From Pontiella sp. (GTDB lineage: Bacteria; Verrucomicrobiota; Kiritimatiellia; Kiritimatiellales; Pontiellaceae): a DNA stretch of 10,685 nucleotides. Below are positions 5,864 to 10,685 of the stretch, in pieces. The notes under the pieces were generated by a model. The model did not search any database. It saw only the letters and a list, made by a program, of their open reading frames with translations, and had not been told where the DNA came from. Within the stretch, counting starts at the first letter, position 1. Every line of letters begins with the position of its first letter. Location of the stretch: NCBI GenBank assembly GCA_029935255.1, contig JAOZKS010000062.1, forward strand, positions 1 to 10,685, given 5' to 3'. The position numbers and the translations under genes are program-made.

Positions 5864-6475
5864 CTACTCCATCCCCTCAAGATGCGTGGTGAGGAGCTGG
5901 CCTTGGTGGTCGATGGCATCGGGGTGGTTGGTGCGAATCTCTTCGAAGATCTCGGCCGCTTCCTTGTTCTTTCCATCCTTCTTGTAGCGCATGGCGAGGT
6001 AGAGGCGGGCATAGGGCCCCACCTGCACGCCGTTGGAATAGTAACAATTGCCGAAAGGTCCGATGGCTTTTTTAAGCAGTTCCATCTGTACAGTGCCTTC
6101 AGAGGATTGGGCGAGGGTAAGGGTGGCCACGCCGGTGCGGTTGGCGCGCGGGTAGCGCGCGGTTAGCAGTTCGACGGCCTTGGTGGCATTCTCTCCCTTC
6201 CAATCTTCGTTGGCGGTCTGATAAAGTTTTTCGATGAGTTGCAGGTCGTGGCGCTGATGGATTTCGGCATCCATTATGATTCGTTCGTGGGCCAGAGCCT
6301 GCTGTTGCCGGACGACTTCCTTGATGCGCTCTTCTTCCAGCACGGGGGCGAGTTTGATTTCGAGTTCGGCGATCCGTTTTTCGAGCGCCACGATCCGCTG
6401 GAGCAGGATGCCCTCGTCGGCCCATGCGTTCGAGGACACAGCAACAAGCAGGAGGGTTGGAAGGATTTTTTTCAT
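5864..6475 (-). CDS. Secreted coiled-coil/TPR-like protein of unknown function
   Basis: A 203-residue protein that starts with a clear signal peptide (MKKILPTLLLVAVSSNAWA, likely cut after residue 19), so it is periplasmic or outer-membrane associated. Residues 22-70 are charged and heptad-like (LQRIVALEKRIAELEIKL), suggesting a coiled coil. The rest is helical and TPR-like, with YARLYLAMRYKKDGKNKEAAEIFEEI at about 155-180 resembling a TPR unit. Overall it resembles YbgF/CpoB-like proteins in layout, without convincing identity. ATG 6475 overlaps the cupin TGA by four bases (ATGA), which is why I reject the longer in-frame opening to 6706: that part is an Arg/Pro-rich shadow of the cupin gene. 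Function unknown. Confidence 0.8.
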   Translation of the reverse strand: MKKILPTLLLVAVSSNAWADEGILLQRIVALEKRIAELEIKLAPVLEEERIKEVVRQQQALAHERIIMDAEIHQRHDLQLIEKLYQTANEDWKGENATKAVELLTARYPRANRTGVATLTLAQSSEGTVQMELLKKAIGPFGNCYYSNGVQVGPYARLYLAMRYKKDGKNKEAAEIFEEIRTNHPDAIDHQGQLLTTHLEGME

Positions 6476-6825
6476 GATGAGAGGAAGGCGGTTCCAGGGC
6501 GGTCGCCCTGCTGGGCGGAGTTGGATTTGGACTCTTCCACGAGGTAGAATTCGACGCGAAACTCGACGGGGCCGGTGATGACGACGTGGTGGAAGCGCTC
6601 GGGGGAAACGACGATGGGGTGGCCGGGGTCGGCGTGGATGACTTCGTCGGGCGTATCTTCCCATACATATTCCAGCGAACCGCTCTCGACCACGATATAG
6701 CCCCACTTGCCTTTCGGGGCGAGGTGTTTTTTCAGGATGCCCGGCACGACGGTATCCTGATTCATCAAGGGGGTTGAGCCAACTTTTTCTGCACCTTCCG
6801 GCAGGGTTTCGTTTTGGTAGTTCAT
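6472..6825 (-). CDS. DUF1971 cupin-like protein
   Basis: A 117-residue protein of the DUF1971/TehB-associated small beta-barrel type. Recognisable stretches are VVPGILKKHLAPKGKWGYIVVESGSL (26-51), the turn PGHPIVVSPERFHHV (67-81) and GPVEFRVEFYLVE (85-97). Family members are found as separate proteins or fused to the tellurite-resistance methyltransferase TehB, and their biochemical role is unclear. No methyltransferase is present here. GAGG lies eight bases before the ATG. The stop overlaps the start of the secreted protein by four bases, so the two are co-translated. The start lies 95 bases downstream of the P-II stop with no convincing terminator between, so read-through from amtB is possible. 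Confidence 0.82.
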   Translation of the reverse strand: MNYQNETLPEGAEKVGSTPLMNQDTVVPGILKKHLAPKGKWGYIVVESGSLEYVWEDTPDEVIHADPGHPIVVSPERFHHVVITGPVEFRVEFYLVEESKSNSAQQGDRPGTAFLSS

Positions 6826-6920
6826 GGGGTTGTCCTCATTTATTGAACGCCGAGTGTAAAGGCTGTCCGCCCGAATGTCTTTCCGTTAATCAGGATTTCG
6901 AGGGTGTGTTTTCTTCGATC

Positions 6921-7262
6921 CTAGCCAATCGCATCGTGCCCGGTTTCGTCGGTGCGGATGCGGATGCATTCGTCCAGCGGCATGACGAAGATCTTTCCGT
7001 CGCCGATGGTGTCGGTCTTGGCTCCTTTGATGATCGCCGCGACGGTTTCTTTCACATAGTCGTCGTTGACGGCGATTTCGATACGGACTTTTTCGATCAG
7101 GTTGACGGAGCGGACCTGGCCGCGGTAGTGCTCCGTATACCCCCCCTGCTGGCCGCAGCCCCGCACGCGGCTGACGGTCATTTTACAGATTTCGGAGTGG
7201 AAGAGCGCTTCCTTCACATCATCTAGTTTTTCGGGTTGGATTACAGCGACAATCATTTTCAT
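6921..7262 (-). CDS. glnK: P-II nitrogen regulatory protein (GlnK-like)
   Basis: A 113-residue P-II signal protein, the expected length. It carries the N-terminal KLDDVKEAL (12-20), the T-loop GCGQQGGYTEHYRG (35-48), and the C-terminal IGDGKIFVMPLDECIRIRT that forms the nucleotide-binding region. Q39 and R47, used by GlnK to bind ATP/2-oxoglutarate and to plug the AmtB pore, are kept. By direct alignment with E. coli GlnB, position 51, the uridylylated Tyr, is Arg here (G48-Q49-V50-R51-S52), and position 49, the cyanobacterial phospho-Ser, is Gln. Control by GlnD uridylylation at Tyr51 is therefore excluded, though Y42 and Y46 remain. The gene follows amtB by 18 bases with AAGGA nine bases before the ATG, so it probably gates the transporter according to nitrogen status. 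Confidence 0.93.
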   Translation of the reverse strand: MKMIVAVIQPEKLDDVKEALFHSEICKMTVSRVRGCGQQGGYTEHYRGQVRSVNLIEKVRIEIAVNDDYVKETVAAIIKGAKTDTIGDGKIFVMPLDECIRIRTDETGHDAIG

Positions 7263-7280
7263 GGTAAACGTTCCTTGGGG

Positions 7281-8567
7281 TTACATCGCCTCTTCTGGGT
7301 TGGCTTCGATCATGTGTACGCTAAGGTCGGAACCGCGCAATTCTTCGTGGGCGCTGAGCCGGATACCGACCGTCTTTTTGAGAATCCCATACACCAACGT
7401 ACTCGCGATCAGGCAGAATACAATCACTCCCGAGGTAACGATGAGCTGTGAGAAGAAGGAAACCCCGCCCAGACCGCCAAGGGCCTCCTGCCCAAAAATA
7501 CCCGCAGCAATCCCGCCCCAGGCTCCGCAAATACCGTGCAACGGCCAAACCCCGAGCACATCGTCGATTTTCCACTTTTCGGTTTCGGTCTCGAACATGA
7601 AAACAAAGATGCCGCCGGCAAATGCCCCGACCACCGCCGCGCAGACGGGGTGGTAGATGTCGGACCCCGCGCAAACGGCGACCAGTCCGGCCAGCGCGCC
7701 GTTGTGAACAAACCCGGCATCGTTCTTGGATATGGCCATGGCGGCAAGGATGCCGCCCACCATCGCCATCAGCGAGTTGATCGCCACGAGCCCGGAAACC
7801 GACTCCAGATTGCCCGCGCTCATGACGTTAAAGCCGAACCAACCCACAATCAGAATCCAGCTGCCCAAGGCGAGGAATGGGATCGAGCTCACTTTAATGG
7901 ATGTCGTTTCATACCGCTTCAGCCGCGCGCCCAGCAGCATGATCGCCGGCAGCGCCAGCCAACCGCCCGTGGCATGGACCACCACCGATCCGGCGAAGTC
8001 GTGGAAGGGTGCGCCGAATGTCGTTGCCAGCCAGCCCTCGGCACCGCCGATGCAGTTGCTGAAGCGGCCCCATGTTGCCCCTTCGATGAGGGGGTAGATC
8101 AAGCCGACAAAGATTCCGCCCGCCAACGAGTTCGTCCAGAACTTGGCGCGTTCCGCCACGCCGCCGGAAATAATGGCGGGAATGCAGGCCGCAAAGCCGA
8201 GCAAAAGGAAGAATTTCACATATTCAAAACCGTGGTTCGCCGTCATTTCGGTGACGGGGACCAGGAACGACATGCCGCGGGCGATCGGGTAGCCGATCAA
8301 GAAGTAGACCACGGTGGAGAAGGCCCACTCGCAGATAATCTTGTTGAGCGCGTTCACCTGATTCTTGCGGCGGACGGAGCCGACCTCCAAAAACGCAAAG
8401 CCTCCGTGCATCGCCAGAATCATTATTGCGCCAAGCAGAATGAATAAGGTGTTTGATGAACTAGCCAGTTCTCCCGCCGCATCTCCTTCGGCGGCCATCG
8501 CGGTTCCAGAAAGGCCTAAGCCTCCCAGAAAAGTGACCGTTGCGGCCACTTTCTTCATTATTGGCAT
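7281..8567 (-). CDS. amtB: Ammonium transporter AmtB
   Basis: A 428-residue Amt/Mep/Rh-family transporter of the inner membrane. An N-terminal signal sequence ends at AMA (residues 23-25), as in AmtB proteins whose signal peptide is removed. About eleven hydrophobic segments follow. Family landmarks are present: GSVRRKNQVN (63-72), D190 and pore His H198 in FHDFAGSVVVHATGG, GWFGFN (242-247), the second pore His H344 in WPLHGICGAWGG, and the cytosolic tail VGIRLSAHEELRGSD (400-414), which transmits the P-II signal. I chose ATG 8567 because GGGAG lies six bases upstream; the frame is open to 8597 but without a ribosome site. A sigma-54-type promoter about 100 bases upstream suggests nitrogen-limitation control. 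Gene order amtB then P-II is the reverse of E. coli glnK-amtB. Confidence 0.95.
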   Translation of the reverse strand: MPIMKKVAATVTFLGGLGLSGTAMAAEGDAAGELASSSNTLFILLGAIMILAMHGGFAFLEVGSVRRKNQVNALNKIICEWAFSTVVYFLIGYPIARGMSFLVPVTEMTANHGFEYVKFFLLLGFAACIPAIISGGVAERAKFWTNSLAGGIFVGLIYPLIEGATWGRFSNCIGGAEGWLATTFGAPFHDFAGSVVVHATGGWLALPAIMLLGARLKRYETTSIKVSSIPFLALGSWILIVGWFGFNVMSAGNLESVSGLVAINSLMAMVGGILAAMAISKNDAGFVHNGALAGLVAVCAGSDIYHPVCAAVVGAFAGGIFVFMFETETEKWKIDDVLGVWPLHGICGAWGGIAAGIFGQEALGGLGGVSFFSQLIVTSGVIVFCLIASTLVYGILKKTVGIRLSAHEELRGSDLSVHMIEANPEEAM

Positions 8568-8660
8568 TTCTCTCTCCCGTTCGTGTTGCATCCTCAAACT
8601 TTGCTCAAGGTGGTCTGCCAGGACCAGATAAGCGAAATTTATATAAAAACCGAGGCCCCT

Positions 8661-8712
8661 GTTGCATGAGATGTGCCATTAATACCTAGTCAAAAATCAT
8701 ATCTCATGTAAC
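8661..8712. repeat. 12-bp inverted repeat around the amtB promoter
   Basis: GTTGCATGAGAT (8661-8672) and ATCTCATGTAAC (8701-8712) are inverted copies with 11 of 12 bases matching and 28 bases between. The left arm contains the -12 element of the sigma-54-type promoter, so the dyad may be a regulatory site or an RNA/DNA hairpin affecting amtB expression. Confidence 0.6.
8664..8678 (-). promoter_or_regulatory. Sigma-54 (-24/-12) promoter of amtB
   Basis: On the minus strand TGGCACATCTCATGCA matches the RpoN consensus TGGCAC-N5-TTGC closely: the TGGCAC is perfect, and the invariant GG and GC are separated by exactly ten bases. The GG lies at 8677-8676 and the GC at 8665-8664. Transcription would begin near 8652, leaving a leader of about 85 bases before the amtB start. 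Position and gene content (ammonium transport, P-II) fit nitrogen control by an NtrC-type activator. I did not find a clear NtrC site upstream. Confidence 0.8.
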
Positions 8713-8780
8713 TCCCAGAACAACAAAGGTATATGCCGGCGGCAAGGGATTTGTTCGGATCAGGGCTTTTTCTGGGATAA

Positions 8781-8792
8781 AACAAATTTGTT
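8781..8792. other. Perfect 12-bp palindrome upstream of amtB promoter
   Basis: AACAAATTTGTT is a perfect palindrome about 105 bases upstream of the -24 box. This is a position where an activator could bind, but the sequence is A/T-rich and may arise by chance. A separate perfect eight-base pair, TCCCAGAA (8713-8720) and TTCTGGGA (8770-8777), lies between it and the promoter. Confidence 0.35.
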
Positions 8793-8824
8793 ATACTTCA
8801 GGGGCCAGCACGCCAAATATGAAC

Positions 8825-8851
8825 AAAAAGGGCCACCCTGCGGTAGCCCTT
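8825..8851 (-). terminator. Intrinsic terminator after the P-II remnant
   Basis: On the minus strand AAGGGC-TAC-CGCAGG-GTG-GCCCTT forms a stem with one internal mismatch and continues into TTTGTT, a classic rho-independent shape. It begins 24 bases after the stop codon of the P-II remnant (8876-8878), in the same orientation, which suggests that the remnant was once a transcribed gene with its own terminator. It also separates the remnant from the amtB promoter. Confidence 0.75.
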
Positions 8852-8875
8852 GAATCAACACCGATTAACGAGGGG

Positions 8876-9010
8876 TTAAATCGCTTCCCCGCCGCGTTCG
8901 CCCGTACTGATACGGATGCATTCTTCAAGCGGGGCGATGAAGATCTTGCCATCACCGGCGAGGCCGAAAGAGAGGTCGCCTGCGTCGCCGAACAGAATCG
9001 ATTTTTGTAT
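8876..9010 (-). pseudogene. C-terminal remnant of a second P-II gene
   Basis: The minus strand reads GDGKIFIAPLEECIRISTGE, then RGGEAI and TAA at 8878-8876. This is the nucleotide-binding C-terminus of P-II proteins, close to IGDGKIFVMPLDECIRIRT in the intact gene at 6921-7262. Upstream the frame stays open for 18 more codons, to a TGA at 9013-9011, but these do not look like P-II. No T-loop or N-terminus is found in any frame up to 9206, so about two thirds of the gene is missing. The recognisable part is 8876-8956. It lies just upstream of amtB in the same direction and keeps its terminator, suggesting an ancestral P-II/amtB/P-II arrangement that lost one copy. Confidence 0.75.
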
Positions 9011-9206
9011 TCACATCATGTGCATCGCTTTCGGCTGAGGTCATTTATTAAAACACAGCGGCCTTGGTCTGGAAATGATTCGGTTGACGAAATAAAAACG
9101 CATTGTTAATTTCTCTCGCCTTGGATGTGTGGAGCCAACTCGGAGGTGACGAAGATGAAGGCGAGGCCGAGGAGGTCATTGAATTTATTCGCAACCACGG
9201 AGCCTT
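9011..9206. other. Gap with possible coding debris
   Basis: There is no supported gene here. On the minus strand, 9204-9109 is open for 32 codons between two TAA stops with mostly G/C third bases, giving a hydrophobic FNDLLGLAFIFVTSELAPHI core that could be the tail of a lost membrane protein. On the plus strand the frame ending TTATGA (TGA 9208-9210) overlaps the GH5 ATG and reads VIEFIRNHGAL at its end. Neither has a start codon with a ribosome site. One may be a relic; I cannot say which. Confidence 0.35.
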
Positions 9207-10319
9207 ATGAAGAACAAAATCACGTCGTTGAGCGTTTTATTGACCATCGGATTTTTATGCCAGAGTTGCGGAACACAACCGGAGATTCAACCTATGAAAC
9301 GTGGAATTAACTTGAGTCATTGGTTTTCACAAACACGCTTGCCGGACCACCCTCCCCTACCCGCGACCGCAACGGATATGCAGCTGATCCGGTCGCTCGG
9401 TCTCGACCATATCCGCCTGCCCGTCGATCCTGTTTTCCTTCGGGAATTTCCGGAAGGCGGACCACTGAATACGGCCGCTCTAAAGCAAATGGATGCCGCC
9501 ATTCAGCTGGCGTTGGCCCATGGGCTGAATGTGGTGGTGGATATGCACCCTCGGCCGGATTTCAAGGAACAACTCGAAAACGAGCCGGAATTTTTCAATT
9601 CCTTTCTGGAGTTTTGGAAAATTCTGGCGGCGCATTTAGCGAACTATGATGCAGAGCACCTTGCGTTGGAAATCCTGAACGAACCCATGGTGAAAGATCC
9701 CGTCCAGTGGCAGGCCATGGCGGACGAACTCCATGGCGCAATCCGCACGGCCGCGCCGAAACATACAATCATTATCGGCGGAGCCGAATGGTCCAACGCG
9801 GAAATGCTGCGGCAGCTTGTTCCCGTGGATGATCCCAACGTGGTATACACCTTCCATTTCTACGACCCGCACGTATTCACGCACCAAGGTGCCCGATGGG
9901 GCGAGCCAGCATGGTTGGAGTTAAAGGGAGTGCCCTACCCGCTGAAAAAAAATCAGGGCGCCGAGATCGTGCAGAACATTTCCAACGAGGACACCCTCGC
10001 GGTGTTTCAGGATTATATCGATCAGCAGTGGGATGCGGAAAAAATCAAAGGACAATTGGCCGAGGCCGCTGCATGGGCAGAAGCACATGGGGTTGCCGTC
10101 TGGTGCGGCGAGTTCGGGGTTTATCGAGCCTACTCAGATCCCGACGACCGGGCCCGCTATCTCCACGACGTTCGCACGGCGCTGGAACTCCAGGGCATCG
10201 GATGGACGATGTGGGACTATCAAGGAAGCTTTTCCCTCGTTGAAGAAGATACGAAGCCATCAAAGTCAGACAAGCCAATCGCCGAAGCGCTCGGTCTGAA
10301 GGAGCAACCCTTAAAATGA
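9207..10319 (+). CDS. Glycoside hydrolase family 5 (cellulase-like), exported
   Basis: A 370-residue enzyme with the GH5 (alpha/beta)8-barrel signature, expected to be a retaining beta-glycanase acting outside the cytoplasm. Residues 1-20 are a signal sequence ending in FLCQSCG. C21 could be a lipid anchor, although the -3 residue is Cys rather than Leu, so ordinary secretion is also possible. Landmarks: GINLSHWF (33-40), IRLPV (69-73), VDMHP (111-115), acid/base E159 in LALEILNEP, YTFHFYDPH (214-222), nucleophile E302 in VWCGEFGVY, and GWTMWDYQGSF (332-342). No carbohydrate-binding module is present. GGAG lies four bases before the ATG. The stop overlaps the start of a broken SDR gene (ATGA). 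The substrate (cellulose, mannan, other beta-glucan) cannot be told from this. Confidence 0.92.
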   Translation: MKNKITSLSVLLTIGFLCQSCGTQPEIQPMKRGINLSHWFSQTRLPDHPPLPATATDMQLIRSLGLDHIRLPVDPVFLREFPEGGPLNTAALKQMDAAIQLALAHGLNVVVDMHPRPDFKEQLENEPEFFNSFLEFWKILAAHLANYDAEHLALEILNEPMVKDPVQWQAMADELHGAIRTAAPKHTIIIGGAEWSNAEMLRQLVPVDDPNVVYTFHFYDPHVFTHQGARWGEPAWLELKGVPYPLKKNQGAEIVQNISNEDTLAVFQDYIDQQWDAEKIKGQLAEAAAWAEAHGVAVWCGEFGVYRAYSDPDDRARYLHDVRTALELQGIGWTMWDYQGSFSLVEEDTKPSKSDKPIAEALGLKEQPLK

Positions 10320-10486
10320 AAAAGCTGGAAAATAAATGGGCCTTGGTAACCGGATCGAGCCGGGGAGTCGGCCGACATGTCGCAATAGGCTTGGCAGAGC
10401 AAGGCTGTAACATCGTGTGGTTCATGGCCGCACCGCGGAGCACTGCGCCCAAACCCCTGAATGGCTTGCGGTCGGTCGAGTTGTAG
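10316..10486 (+). pseudogene. Short-chain dehydrogenase/reductase, frameshifted and truncated
   Basis: ATG 10316 overlaps the GH5 stop (ATGA). The product begins with KWALVTGSSRGVGRHVAIGL, the first beta strand and the NAD(P)-binding TGxxxGxG of the SDR Rossmann fold, and continues to GCNIV. At GTGTGG (10415-10420) the frame breaks: in the frame shifted by two bases the expected continuation VHGRTAEHCAQT appears (10417-10455). Deleting one GT would restore the frame. The original frame stops at TAG 10484-10486 after 56 codons. Beyond about 10455 neither frame looks like SDR; the catalytic Tyr-x-x-x-Lys region is missing, and the shifted frame ends by about 10575. The gene is therefore both frameshifted and cut short. 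It was probably co-translated with the GH5 enzyme. Confidence 0.8.
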
Positions 10487-10499
10487 AAGAGAGCCTCTC

Positions 10500-10631
10500 T
10501 CAGACCGGATCATTCTCCGCATTACCCGCCATCTCCACCATCTGGAGGTCCAGCCCCTCCGGAAGATCCTTTTGACGCAATAGCTTATCCAGCACATCGT
10601 TCTTCATCGCATTGATTTCAATATCGCGACC
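10500..10631 (-). other. Possible small gene or C-terminal gene fragment
   Basis: The minus strand is open for 43 codons after a TAA at 10634-10632, ending at TGA 10502-10500. From the ATG at 10607 it would give 35 residues, beginning MKNDVLDKLLRQKDLPEGL and ending NAENDPV. The reading is coding-like (charged, amphipathic), but there is no ribosome site before the ATG. It sits just beyond the truncated SDR, so it may be the tail of an inactivated gene. I do not recognise it. Confidence 0.3.
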
Positions 10632-10634
10632 TTA

Positions 10635-10645
10635 GGGGTCAGTCC
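10635..10645. other. GGGGTCAGTCC motif near the window end
   Basis: This near-palindromic motif resembles short extragenic sequences I associate with REP-type or IS200-like (Y1) transposase neighbourhoods in several bacterial groups. It occurs once here and no transposase is visible before the window ends. The remaining bases to 10685 hold nothing else I can name. Confidence 0.25.
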
Positions 10646-10685
10646 TATAAATTAATGTTTTTATCTTTCGAAACTCTTCATGCCC

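Noticed and set aside
6476..6706. 77-codon N-terminal extension of the secreted coiled-coil protein
   Set aside because: It is Arg/Pro-rich and overlaps the cupin gene in another frame. The ATG at 6475 starts a clean signal peptide and overlaps the cupin stop.
7536..8447. 303-codon plus-strand open frame
   Set aside because: It lies antisense inside amtB, whose full-length family match is clear. The translation is His/Arg/Gln-rich and low in recognisable motifs.
8819..9109. 96-codon plus-strand open frame beginning MNKKGHP
   Set aside because: It is the reverse complement of the intrinsic terminator and P-II remnant, and it has no ribosome site.
9125..9310. 61-codon plus-strand open frame
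   Set aside because: It overlaps the start of the GH5 gene in another frame and has no motif or ribosome site.
10045..10597. Minus-strand open frames of 125 and 135 codons
   Set aside because: They run antisense through the GH5 catalytic end and the SDR remnant. Their translations are Arg/Pro-rich shadows.
1..10685. CRISPR arrays, tRNA or rRNA genes
   Set aside because: No regularly spaced repeats and no tRNA or rRNA signatures were seen on either strand.

Overview
The window is a compact, mostly coding bacterial segment with many start/stop overlaps and clear Shine-Dalgarno sites. Signal peptides, an AmtB/P-II pair, a sigma-54 promoter and a secreted or lipid-anchored GH5 enzyme suggest a free-living Gram-negative heterotroph. 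Gene content and the fairly high GC would fit the PVC/Kiritimatiellota-Verrucomicrobiota group, but no rRNA or marker gene is present, so this is a weak guess.

Layout. 1-406: 3' end of an unrecognised plus-strand gene. 412-4681 (minus): five head-to-tail genes, each overlapping the next by 1-8 bp: AAA ATPase, TOPRIM/RloB-like protein, NUDIX hydrolase, small-molecule kinase, inositol-monophosphatase-family phosphatase. 4804-5517 (minus): TerB-DnaJ (DjlA-like) protein. 5618-5845 (plus): VF530-family protein. 5864-6825 (minus): DUF1971 cupin overlapping a secreted coiled-coil protein. 6921-8567 (minus): amtB followed by a P-II gene, with a -24/-12 promoter upstream. 8568-9206: non-coding region with inverted repeats, an intrinsic terminator and the C-terminal remnant of a second P-II gene. 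9207-10319 (plus): GH5 glycoside hydrolase whose stop overlaps the start of a broken short-chain dehydrogenase gene. 10487-10685: gene debris.

The most notable structure is at 2796-4811. The AT-rich ATPase/TOPRIM pair looks like a two-gene anti-phage defence module. It is flanked by a direct repeat with a perfect 13-bp core, TTCCGATGCATCA, at 2799-2811 and 4794-4806. The left copy contains the NUDIX start codon and the TOPRIM stop. The right copy contains the djlA stop, followed by a relic of the NUDIX start (M-H-R-N-D-L-K, then stop) with synonymous codon differences. The simplest reading is an ancestral djlA-NUDIX-kinase-phosphatase operon joined by a TGATG overlap, into which the defence pair was placed exactly at that junction, with the TGATG coupling rebuilt at its downstream end. 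The mechanism and the function of the pair are inferences.
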